A stretch of DNA of 15,821 nt from JAKFXL01 sp947085765 (GCA_947085765.1 CAMTXZ010000146.1:1-15821); one strand, 5' to 3'. Positions 6,742-13,036 are shown, numbered from the stretch's first letter. Notes: generated by a model from the sequence alone, not told the origin. A program made the numbers and translations.

Positions 6742-7507
6742 TGGGCCGATTGAGTGGCAGTTGGCTTTTGATGGCGCGGCTGATGATGTCGCCAAGGTTG
6801 CTTAGAAACAGGGTGCCCATGGAGGACTGAAAACGGTTGGCGTCACGGCTGCCGATGGCCAGCAGGCCGAGGAAGGGACACTCGATGTTGCTACAGCTTT
6901 CGCCACCAAGCGGGATGACGGCGGTGGATTTGATGCTCTCGGCCGTGGCGCCAAACATATATTTGAGCTGCTCTGGTTTGAGCTGGCCACAGCTCGGTTT
7001 TTCGTTGCCCAGCAGGTTTTTGAATTCGGCGAGGCGTGGGTCGTTCATCGGTACAAAGATGGTTTGCATCAGCTCGTTGTCAGGTTCAACGGCGGCGGCA
7101 TCGGGGTTGATGAAGAGTTTGATGGTGACAGCATCGGCCTGAAAATCGCCGCGCAGGGTCTCGTCGAGCGCGATGTAGATATCGTTGAGGGTGACGGCAT
7201 CCAGCACGGCCAGTGTCAGGCGGTGCATACGCTCGTTGAGTCGGTCGTTGTCACGGGCGATCTGGACCAGTGTCTCGAGCTGCTGTTTGCTGTTTTGGTG
7301 TTGGCCACGCAGGGCGCCGATCTGGCGTTCAATCAGCGATATGGCATTGCCGCAGTCGTGGCTGAGGTTGATCTCGGCCAGCACTTCGGGGTGTTTGGCG
7401 AAAAAATCAGGATGTGCCAAGAGGTGTTTTGCCACGCTCTCATCACTGGCGTTCGGCGATGAGGTTTCTGTCTTGTTCACATCTGACGGACTTTGGGGGC
7501 TGCTCAT
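6734..7507 (-). CDS. DUF484 (YigA-like) protein
   Basis: A 257-residue protein of the DUF484 family. A low-complexity Ser/Thr/Pro N-terminus (1-22) is followed by the family signature SVAKHLLAHPDFFAKHPEVL, a likely coiled coil (about 55-90, rich in Gln/Glu/Arg), and a GAF-like C-terminal domain ending GLLAIGSRDANRFQSSMGTLFLSNLG. DUF484 proteins are consistently encoded between dapF and xerC in gammaproteobacteria, but their function is not established; the GAF-like fold suggests small-molecule or nucleotide sensing. The ATG overlaps the dapF stop (ATGA), implying translational coupling, and the stop overlaps the xerC start by 8 nt. The family assignment is supported by both sequence signature and gene order. 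Confidence 0.87.
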   Translation of the reverse strand: MSSPQSPSDVNKTETSSPNASDESVAKHLLAHPDFFAKHPEVLAEINLSHDCGNAISLIERQIGALRGQHQNSKQQLETLVQIARDNDRLNERMHRLTLAVLDAVTLNDIYIALDETLRGDFQADAVTIKLFINPDAAAVEPDNELMQTIFVPMNDPRLAEFKNLLGNEKPSCGQLKPEQLKYMFGATAESIKSTAVIPLGGESCSNIECPFLGLLAIGSRDANRFQSSMGTLFLSNLGDIISRAIKSQLPLNRPNV

Positions 7508-8340
7508 AATTCAATGGTTCCTTCAAATACATGGGTGGCTGGGCCGGTCATCATTACCGGCTGACCCTCTCCCTGCCAGCGTATCAGCAATTGGCCACCG
7601 GGCAAATCGACACGCACTGTTTCATCTAATGCGCCCCAGATGCGCCCTACCACCACGGCGGCGCAGGCGCCGGTGCCGCAGGCGAGGGTTTCACCGCTGC
7701 CACGTTCGTGCACCCGCAGGCGGATGTGGCCGCGATTCACAATCTGCATAAAGCCGCTGTTAACCCCTTTGGCAAAATCTGCATGGTGGGTGATGGCCGG
7801 GCCGAGAGTGGCGACGGCGGCGCTCTCTATATCGTCCACTTGGTAGACGGCATGAGGGTTGCCCATGGAGACGGCGCCGATGGTGATGGTTTGACCCAGC
7901 ACTGCAATATCGTAACGGGGCTGCTGTTGTGGCGCCTGAAACGGCAGGGCGGCAGGTTCGAAGCGTGGCAGACCCATATTGACGGTCACCTCGCCATCGG
8001 CCTCGATACGTGGGTAGATGATGCCCATGGCGGTCTCGACGGTGAGTTCATCTTTATCCGTCAGCCCCTGGTCACGCACAAAACGGGCAAAGCAGCGCGC
8101 GCCGTTGCCACACTGTTCCACTTCGCCGCCATCGGCGTTGAAGATGCGGTAACGGAAATCGGCTTGTGGTGTAGTCGGAGCTTCAACCAACAGTAGCTGA
8201 TCGCAGCCGATGCCAAAGTGGCGGTCGGCGATCTGACGGATCTGCTCACTGCTGAGGTTGATGGTTTGGCGAATGGCGTCGATGACCACAAAGTCATTGC
8301 CCAGGCCGTGCATTTTGCTGAAGTGGATGACTGTTTTCAT
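7504..8340 (-). CDS. dapF: Diaminopimelate epimerase
   Basis: A 278-residue cytoplasmic enzyme interconverting LL- and meso-2,6-diaminopimelate for lysine and peptidoglycan synthesis. The two catalytic cysteines acting as acid/base pair are present: Cys77 in EQCGNGARCFARF and Cys221 in GSGETLACGTGAC. The N-terminal KMHGLGNDFVV block is the family hallmark. Length matches E. coli DapF (274). No Shine-Dalgarno is visible: the ATG is preceded by a C-run, and the upstream CDF gene stops only 6 nt before it, so translation probably depends on coupling. The downstream DUF484 start overlaps the dapF stop as ATGA. I find no sequence anomaly in the enzyme itself. Confidence 0.95.
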   Translation of the reverse strand: MKTVIHFSKMHGLGNDFVVIDAIRQTINLSSEQIRQIADRHFGIGCDQLLLVEAPTTPQADFRYRIFNADGGEVEQCGNGARCFARFVRDQGLTDKDELTVETAMGIIYPRIEADGEVTVNMGLPRFEPAALPFQAPQQQPRYDIAVLGQTITIGAVSMGNPHAVYQVDDIESAAVATLGPAITHHADFAKGVNSGFMQIVNRGHIRLRVHERGSGETLACGTGACAAVVVGRIWGALDETVRVDLPGGQLLIRWQGEGQPVMMTGPATHVFEGTIEL

Positions 8341-8346
8341 GGGGGA

Positions 8347-9264
8347 TCAGTGTACCAAGGAGTCAGCGGCTGTGCGCGGCAGATCACGTTGCAGGATGTG
8401 GTCGCTGAACTCTGGCTGGAGGGTGGTGTGATGAATCTCGAAGCGGTCGTGCAGCACTGTTTGCAGTTGTGCCAGTAGCGTCTGCCATTGACTGGCGTCT
8501 CTTATCACCACGTGGGCGGAGAGGGCGATGGTGCCGGAGCTGACGCTCCAGATGTGCAGGTCGTGTACCGAATCGACCCCCTTGATCGCCGCCATGGTCT
8601 GGCCGACTTCAGGCAGATCGAGTTCGAAGGGCACGCCCTCCATGATCACATGTAATACCTCACGCAGCAGCCGCAGACTGGAGACCAGGATCAGGGCGCA
8701 GATGAGCAGCGACAGCAGCGGATCGATGGTGGTCCAGCCAGTGTAGTAGATGACAACACCGGCGATCAGCGCGGCTACCGAACCGAGTAGATCACCCATG
8801 ACATGCAGCAGTGCGGCGCGGGTGTTGAGGTTCTGTTCGCCGCGATGCAGCACCCAGGCAACGGCGAGATTGACCAGCAGACCGATGAAGGCGACAACCA
8901 TGACGGTGCCGCCGCTGACATCACGTGGCTCCTGCAGACGGTCAATGGCGGCGATGATGATCACGACCACAACTACAATCATGAAGATACTGTTGATCAG
9001 CGCGGCGACGATCTCGGCACGTACCAGACCATAAGAGTGGCGGTGTGACGGCGGCCGTTTTGCCAGCCAGGCGGCAAACGCAGCCAGCCCCAGCGCCGAG
9101 GCGTCGGTGAACATGTGACCGGCATCACCCAGCAGCGCCAGTGAGTTGGCGAGCCAGCCACTGATCGCCTCAACAAAGGCAAAGCCAAGTGTGATCGCCA
9201 CTGCCCATAACAGGGTGTTGCGTTTGGTGGGGCTGTGATTGTGCTGGTGGGCGCTCATCTGCAT
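8347..9264 (-). CDS. Cation diffusion facilitator, zinc/cadmium efflux (ZitB/CzcD type)
   Basis: A 305-residue inner-membrane antiporter expected to export Zn2+ (possibly Cd2+ or Co2+) in exchange for protons. A His-rich N-terminus (HQHNH) precedes six membrane segments. The zinc site is complete: D47 and H50-M-F-T-D54 in segment II, H154-V-M-G-D158 in segment V. A cytoplasmic ferredoxin-like C-terminal domain follows, with VHDLHIWSVSSG and HHTTLQ. The loop between segments IV and V is short and only modestly His-rich. Candidate starts are GTG 9273, ATG 9264 and ATG 9258, none with a good Shine-Dalgarno. I take 9264 because the putative transcription start falls near 9282. It leads the operon containing dapF, DUF484 and xerC, an unusual first partner. 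Confidence 0.88.
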   Translation of the reverse strand: MQMSAHQHNHSPTKRNTLLWAVAITLGFAFVEAISGWLANSLALLGDAGHMFTDASALGLAAFAAWLAKRPPSHRHSYGLVRAEIVAALINSIFMIVVVVVIIIAAIDRLQEPRDVSGGTVMVVAFIGLLVNLAVAWVLHRGEQNLNTRAALLHVMGDLLGSVAALIAGVVIYYTGWTTIDPLLSLLICALILVSSLRLLREVLHVIMEGVPFELDLPEVGQTMAAIKGVDSVHDLHIWSVSSGTIALSAHVVIRDASQWQTLLAQLQTVLHDRFEIHHTTLQPEFSDHILQRDLPRTAADSLVH

Positions 9265-9288
9265 TATTACCACGTGGTTGAGTCGGCG

Positions 9289-9337
9289 ATGATAGGGGTA
9301 GCTGTACTCTGGTGTAAATGGCTACCATTGTGAATGG
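9289..9337 (-). promoter_or_regulatory. Putative CDF–dapF operon promoter with overlapping operator half-sites
   Basis: On the minus strand TTTACA (9313-9318) and TATCAT (9289-9294), each five of six to consensus, are separated by 18 bp, giving a start near 9282. Overlapping and upstream of the -35 lie three half-sites, AATGG-N3-CCATT-N3-AATGG (plus-strand reading, 9317-9337), spaced 8 bp apart and forming two overlapping perfect inverted repeats. A metal-responsive repressor is one possibility, but the sequence is not a Zur or MerR-type box that I recognise. Confidence 0.45.
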
Positions 9338-9456
9338 CAGATTTTTGCTGTGAAGGGAGCCTGTTCTGCAGGGCCAGCCAATAGCAGTGTGTTGTATCCA
9401 TTGCCAGAGCGAACTGGAACGTCACACTGGGAAATAAAATTATGCGCTATAAACAT

Positions 9457-9491
9457 AAAGGCCCACCCAGGCGTGGCTGGGGTGGGCCTTT
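9457..9491 (-). terminator. Rho-independent terminator downstream of ppa
   Basis: A perfect 12-bp GC-rich stem (AAAGGCCCACCC at 9457-9468 with its inverse at 9480-9491) with an 11-nt loop begins 21 bp beyond the ppa stop. Read on the minus strand it is followed by TTTATGTTT. On both strands the stem flanks give some T-richness, so weak bidirectional activity is possible, but ppa is the only gene ending here. Confidence 0.75.
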
Positions 9492-9512
9492 AGGGTGGTG
9501 CGGTGGTGACGC

Positions 9513-10061
9513 TTAGAAGTTTGGCTTTTCAGGGGCGTCGTTGAAACGTTTGATGCTGGCCAGAATCTCTTCTTTGGCGGCAGCGGCGTTGCTCCACCCT
9601 TCAATTTTGACCCACTTGCCCTTCTCCAGATCCTTATAGTGCTCAAAGAAATGGCTGATCTGGTTTAACAGCGACTTTGGCATGTCATCAATGTCGTTGA
9701 TGTGGGCATAGCGGTCGGTGAGCTTGTTGACCGGTACGGCCAGTACCTTGGCGTCGATACCGCCTTCGTCAGACATCTTCAGTACGCCAATAGGACGAAC
9801 GCGAATGACAGCGCCGCTGATCAGGGCGTGCGGGGTGACGACCAATACATCAACAGGATCGCCATCTTCGGACAGACTGTGTGGCACATAGCCGTAGTTG
9901 CAGGGGTAGAACATGGCGGTGGCCATGAAACGATCGACAAACATCGCGCCGGTATCCTTGTCCACTTCATACTTTACCGGGTCGCTGTGGGCCGGGATTT
10001 CGATAATGACATTGATGTCGTTAGGTACATCTTTGCCGGAGGTCACTCTGTCCAGAATCAT
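9513..10061 (-). CDS. ppa: Inorganic pyrophosphatase, family I (soluble)
   Basis: A 182-residue Mg-dependent enzyme hydrolysing pyrophosphate to two phosphates, pulling biosynthetic reactions forward. Family I active-site features are clear: the E21/K30 region in IIEIPAHSDPVKYEVD, the CNYGYVP segment, the D66-G-D68-P-V-D71 metal-binding signature, and the C-terminal HFFEHYKDLEKGKWVKIEGW block. I chose ATG 10061 over the longer ATG 10100. GAGGA lies 7 nt before 10061, the length then matches E. coli Ppa (176), and a consensus -10 (TATAAT, 10099-10104) overlaps the upstream ATG, so that ATG probably lies at or before the transcript start. The next gene upstream on the same strand is a PPi-dependent phosphofructokinase, a competing pyrophosphate user. 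Confidence 0.94.
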   Translation of the reverse strand: MILDRVTSGKDVPNDINVIIEIPAHSDPVKYEVDKDTGAMFVDRFMATAMFYPCNYGYVPHSLSEDGDPVDVLVVTPHALISGAVIRVRPIGVLKMSDEGGIDAKVLAVPVNKLTDRYAHINDIDDMPKSLLNQISHFFEHYKDLEKGKWVKIEGWSNAAAAKEEILASIKRFNDAPEKPNF

Positions 10062-10098
10062 CTGCTCTTCCTCAATCGTGGGGTTATAAACGGCGGCC

Positions 10099-10129
10099 AT
10101 TATATATGGAGGGGGGGTGCTTGTGTTAA
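10099..10129 (-). promoter_or_regulatory. Putative ppa promoter
   Basis: On the minus strand a perfect TATAAT (10099-10104) follows TTAACA (10124-10129) at 19 bp spacing. The predicted start near 10092 gives a roughly 30-nt leader containing the GAGGA that precedes the ATG at 10061. The spacing is longer than optimal. The promoter supports the shorter ppa reading frame. Confidence 0.5.
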
Positions 10130-10186
10130 TCCGCTCCCGAGTTATCTGGATTAAAGCTATAAACAGGCGCTGAGGGGGATGCTTCC

Positions 10187-10237
10187 GTGAATATGCTGAT
10201 GATTGTCAGCGTGGTGATTGCCCCGCTGTGGGGATGA
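10187..10237 (+). other. Possible small hydrophobic ORF (16 codons), opposite strand to ppa/pfk
   Basis: A GTG at 10187 is preceded by AGGGGG (10173-10178) with 8-nt spacing and opens a 16-residue frame, MNMLMIVSVVIAPLWG, ending TGA at 10237. A plus-strand terminator with a T-tract follows 14 bp later. No convincing promoter is seen. It may encode a tiny membrane peptide, be part of an untranslated small RNA, or be chance. Confidence 0.2.
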
Positions 10238-10251
10238 TGCGGTATATGACT

Positions 10252-10285
10252 ACGGCCGCTACTGCACTCAGTAGCGGCCGTTTTT
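10252..10285 (+). terminator. Strong intrinsic terminator hairpin between pfk and ppa
   Basis: A perfect 13-bp stem (ACGGCCGCTACTG at 10252-10264 with its inverse at 10269-10281), tetraloop CACT, is followed on the plus strand by TTTTT (10281-10285). On the minus strand, the direction of pfk, the stem is followed by TAGTCAT, a poor T-tract, and preceded by the A-run. It starts 3 bp beyond the pfk stop, so it probably serves pfk by position, yet its polarity is that of a plus-strand terminator. Confidence 0.7.
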
Positions 10286-10288
10286 AGA

Positions 10289-11551
10289 TCAGATCTTGAA
10301 ATCTGTTTTCAGTTTTTTTGGTACGGAGACATTCTTGAGACGTGCATATTGTGGCAGACCGTGTTTATAGGGTGGATAGTCTTCGCCCTTGATCAGTGGC
10401 AACAGATATTCGCGGCAGGCAGGGGTGATCTCAAAACCGTTACGTGAAATGAAGTTGCGCGGCATCATCTTCTCGACGTTGGCGACATCGGCCAGGTTGG
10501 CCGCACCGATGGTCCAGCGATAAGGGCTGTTTGATTTGCGCACAATGGTCGGCATCATCGCGGTTTTTCCCTTCAGTGCCAGCTCAACAGCGGCCTTGCC
10601 CAGTGCATAGGCTTGTTTGACATCGGTCTTGGAAGCGATGTGGCGTGCGGAGCGTTGCAGGTAATCAGCCACGGCCCAGTGATATTTGTAGTCGAGTTTT
10701 TCCTTGATCAAATTTGCGATTAATGGTGCCACACCGCCAAGCTGTGCATGACCAAAGGCATCGCGGGTGCCGGAATCGGTCAGGAACTTGCCCTCTTTAT
10801 CTTTCACCCCTTCAGAGACAACGATGACGCAGTAGTCATATTTGTCGACAGTCTGCTTCACCCGTTTGAGAAACTTCTCCTGATCGAACGGAATCTCAGG
10901 GAAGAGAATGATGTGTGGTGCATCACCCGCCTGCTCAGCCGCCAGGCCGCCAGCAGCAGCAATCCAGCCGGCATGACGCCCCATCACCTCCATGACAAAT
11001 ACCTTGGTAGAGGTCTTGGACATGGAGGCAACGTCGTAGGCGGCCTCACGAATCGAGACGGCAACGTATTTTGCTACCGAGCCAAAACCAGGGCAGTTGT
11101 CGGTGATGGGCAGGTCATTGTCGATGGTTTTGGGGATGCCGATGCAGTTGATCGGGTAGTCCATTGTTTCACAGATCTGCGAGACCTTATGTGCAGTATC
11201 TTGTGAATCACCGCCGCCGTTATAGAAAAAATAGCCAATGTTGTGTGCTTTGAAGACCTCAACCAGACGTTCGTAATGGGCACGGTTCTCATCAAGTCCT
11301 TTGAGTTTATAGCGACAAGAGCCGAAGGCGCCGCCGGGTGTATAGCGTAGCGAAGCGATAACTTTTGCGCTCTCTTTGCTGGTATCAATCAGATCTTCAG
11401 TGAGCGCACCGATGATGCCGTTACGTCCAGCGTAGACGTTGCCAATCACCTTTTTGTGTTTGCGCGCAGTCTCAATCACACCGCAGGCAGAGGCATTGAT
11501 TACGGCGGTGACGCCACCAGACTGAGCGTAGAATGCATTCCTTTTTGCCAT
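10289..11551 (-). CDS. pfp: Pyrophosphate-dependent 6-phosphofructokinase
   Basis: A 420-residue phosphofructokinase using PPi instead of ATP to interconvert fructose 6-phosphate and fructose 1,6-bisphosphate, reversibly. PPi type is read from GGGDS (112-116), with Asp where ATP enzymes have the Gly of GGDGS, and from Lys141 in PKTIDND (140-146), where ATP enzymes have Gly (PGTIDND). The catalytic Asp of TIDND and the substrate-binding MGRHAGW (190-196) are present. In methylotrophs such enzymes also act on sedoheptulose 7-phosphate. I chose ATG 11551 because GAGAGG lies 8 nt upstream; an in-frame GTG at 11575 would add eight unconserved residues and remove that signal. Neighbours are ppa (same strand) and adk (divergent), all touching adenylate/pyrophosphate balance. 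A donor other than PPi cannot be excluded by sequence alone. Confidence 0.88.
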   Translation of the reverse strand: MAKRNAFYAQSGGVTAVINASACGVIETARKHKKVIGNVYAGRNGIIGALTEDLIDTSKESAKVIASLRYTPGGAFGSCRYKLKGLDENRAHYERLVEVFKAHNIGYFFYNGGGDSQDTAHKVSQICETMDYPINCIGIPKTIDNDLPITDNCPGFGSVAKYVAVSIREAAYDVASMSKTSTKVFVMEVMGRHAGWIAAAGGLAAEQAGDAPHIILFPEIPFDQEKFLKRVKQTVDKYDYCVIVVSEGVKDKEGKFLTDSGTRDAFGHAQLGGVAPLIANLIKEKLDYKYHWAVADYLQRSARHIASKTDVKQAYALGKAAVELALKGKTAMMPTIVRKSNSPYRWTIGAANLADVANVEKMMPRNFISRNGFEITPACREYLLPLIKGEDYPPYKHGLPQYARLKNVSVPKKLKTDFKI

Positions 11552-11567
11552 GTCGTAGACCTCTCTT

Positions 11568-11591
11568 GTGATCACTTGATCTGTTGATCAA
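11568..11591. promoter_or_regulatory. Three GATC sites at exact 8-bp spacing in pfk leader
   Basis: GATC occurs at 11570, 11578 and 11586. The outer two sit in perfect 8-bp palindromes GTGATCAC (11568-11575) and TTGATCAA (11584-11591). The cluster lies just upstream of the pfk Shine-Dalgarno. Methylation-sensitive control or an operator is conceivable; a palindromic leader structure is another reading. Confidence 0.3.
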
Positions 11592-11654
11592 TAAATGAAG
11601 TGGATAAATGTGAAACAGAGACTAAAATTCTTTTATGAATTGATTGACTCGCTA

Positions 11655-11696
11655 TATAGTTAGATGTAGTTTTAGCACATTCATACTATAGTTAGA
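11655..11696. repeat. Direct repeat TATAGTTAGA in adk/pfk divergent region
   Basis: The 10-mer occurs at 11655-11664 and 11687-11696, exactly 32 bp apart (about three helical turns), in the AT-rich 231-bp region between divergent pfk and adk. The second copy starts with TATAGT, a plausible -10 for adk. Sites on one helical face could bind a dimeric regulator. The rest of the region shows no other clear element. Confidence 0.3.
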
Positions 11697-11782
11697 CTCA
11701 AGTGTGGGTAAAAAAGAATAAAGTTATTCTGAATGTTTGCCGACAGAACACAAAGCAATATTACTGAAGAGAGAAAGCCAAA

Positions 11783-13021
11783 ATGAGAATTGTACTCCTG
11801 GGTGCTCCAGGCTCTGGTAAAGGTACGCAAGGCAAGCAGCTCTCAGAGAAGTATCACATTCCTCAGATTTCCACCGGTGACCTCCTCCGTGCAGCAGTGG
11901 CTGCTGGATCGTCCTTAGGTCTGCAAGCCAAGGCAGCGATGGATGCAGGACAGTTGGTCTCCGATGACATCGTACTTGGAATGATCGAAGAGCGGCTGGC
12001 GCAATCCGATGCGCGAAAGGGGTTCATCCTTGATGGGTTCCCTCGTAACATTCCTCAGGCTCAAGCGTTGGATGACATGTTGCAGCGACTAGGTAAGCCG
12101 TTGGATGTGGCCCTTCATATGGATGTGGATTTTGATCTCCTGATGCAGAGACTGACAGGGCGGAGAACCTGTGAATCTTGTGGTCAGGTGTTCAATGTTT
12201 ATACCTCGCCCTCAAAGCTTGAAGGACAGTGTGATAGCTGTGGTGGCAATCTCCGTCATCGTGCGGATGACCGTGAGGAGACCATTGGTAATCGCCTTAA
12301 GGTCTACGAGGCGCAGACCAAACCTCTGGTGGAATATTTCCAGGAGCAAGAGAAGCTAAAGACGATTGAAGCCATAGGAGAAATTGCCGATATATTCAGT
12401 GGTATATGTGCAATCCTTGATGAGATTTATAAAAGGAAGGCGCCACGAGCCAAAAAAGTATCGCTGGATGTTGATGCAATTGCCGCAGCGGTATCTAAAA
12501 AAGTGTCAGCAGCAAAAGAGGAAACAACGATGGATGAACCAGTAATCACTGCCGCGGCTGCAAAGTCGAAATCAGCGAAGAAAAAGAAGGTGGCTGCCAA
12601 GAAAACAGCCGCACCTAAAAAGAAAGTAGCCGCCAAGAAGAAGGCCGCACCTAAGAAGAAGGTAGCCGCCAAGAAGAAGGCCGCACCTAAAAAGAAGGTA
12701 GCCGCCAAGAAGAAGGCCGCGCCTAAAAAGAAGGTAGCCGCCAAGAAGAAGGCCGCACCTAAAAAGAAGGTAGCCGCCAAGAAGAAGGCCGCACCTAAAA
12801 AGAAGGTAGCCGCCAAGAAGAAGGCCGCACCTAAAAAAAAGGTAGCCGCCAAGAAGAAGGCCGCACCTAAAAAGAAGGTGGCCGCCAAGAAGAAGGCCGC
12901 GCCTAAAAAGAAGGTAGTCGCCAAGAAGAAGGCCGCACCTAAGACTAAGGTTGCAGCCAAGAAAAAGGCCGCACCGAAGAAGAAGGCTGCTGCCAAGAAG
13001 CGGGTAGCCAAGAAAAAGTAA
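11783..13021 (+). CDS. adk: Adenylate kinase with histone H1-like Lys/Ala/Pro repeat tail
   Basis: A 412-residue fusion. Residues 1-217 are a complete adenylate kinase (2 ADP to ATP + AMP): P-loop GAPGSGKGT (7-15), the AMP-binding STGDLLR and LDGFPRN segments, and a zinc-type LID with Cys130, Cys133, Cys150 and Cys153, unlike the cysteine-free LID of E. coli Adk. Normal enzymes end near residue 214-218. Here a 32-residue linker (218-249) leads into residues 250-412, an extremely basic tail of about twelve copies of a 12-residue repeat (consensus KAAPKKKVAAKK), like bacterial histone H1-like/AlgP C-termini. Such tails bind DNA, RNA or polyphosphate nonspecifically. GAGAGAAAG precedes the start. 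An internal ATG (12530) with its own Shine-Dalgarno lies exactly before the tail. A terminator follows 20 bp after the stop. The kinase is certain; the role of the tail is inferred. Confidence 0.93.
   Translation: MRIVLLGAPGSGKGTQGKQLSEKYHIPQISTGDLLRAAVAAGSSLGLQAKAAMDAGQLVSDDIVLGMIEERLAQSDARKGFILDGFPRNIPQAQALDDMLQRLGKPLDVALHMDVDFDLLMQRLTGRRTCESCGQVFNVYTSPSKLEGQCDSCGGNLRHRADDREETIGNRLKVYEAQTKPLVEYFQEQEKLKTIEAIGEIADIFSGICAILDEIYKRKAPRAKKVSLDVDAIAAAVSKKVSAAKEETTMDEPVITAAAAKSKSAKKKKVAAKKTAAPKKKVAAKKKAAPKKKVAAKKKAAPKKKVAAKKKAAPKKKVAAKKKAAPKKKVAAKKKAAPKKKVAAKKKAAPKKKVAAKKKAAPKKKVAAKKKAAPKKKVVAKKKAAPKTKVAAKKKAAPKKKAAAKKRVAKKK
12517..12532 (+). promoter_or_regulatory. Internal ribosome binding site and in-frame ATG within adk
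   Basis: AGAGGA (12517-12522) is followed after 7 nt by ATG (12530-12532), in frame with adk at Met250. Initiation here would give a 163-residue protein consisting only of a short acidic start (MDEPVIT) and the Lys/Ala/Pro repeat tail, i.e. a typical free histone H1-like protein. This signal is better placed than the one in front of adk itself. Confidence 0.55.
12584..13018 (+). repeat. 36-nt coding tandem repeat (about 12 units) in adk tail
   Basis: The Ala-Ala-Pro codons recur at an exact 36-nt period: GCACCT or its variants begin at 12611, 12647 and so on to 12971, eleven occurrences, with a further diverged half-unit at each end. Inner units are nearly identical at nucleotide level, including synonymous sites, while the edges have diverged, as expected from repeated unequal exchange or replication slippage. 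The unit count is therefore likely to vary between strains or between assemblies. One unit contains a run of eight A (12833-12840). Confidence 0.9.
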
Positions 13022-13036
13022 TTGATTTGACTAAAA

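Noticed and set aside
6742..6795. Longer XerC start
   Set aside because: It adds 18 unconserved residues and a 62-nt overlap with DUF484, while 6741 gives the standard XerC length.
12427..13011. Minus-strand 194-residue frame with FFLGAAFFLAAT repeats resembling a membrane protein
   Set aside because: It is the exact antisense shadow of the Lys/Ala/Pro repeat; Lys codons read backwards give Phe/Leu. No start signal or family supports it.
12584..13018. 36-nt repeat unit reminiscent of a CRISPR array
   Set aside because: The units are contiguous with no spacers, keep the adk reading frame and encode a Lys/Ala/Pro repeat, so this is a coding tandem repeat.
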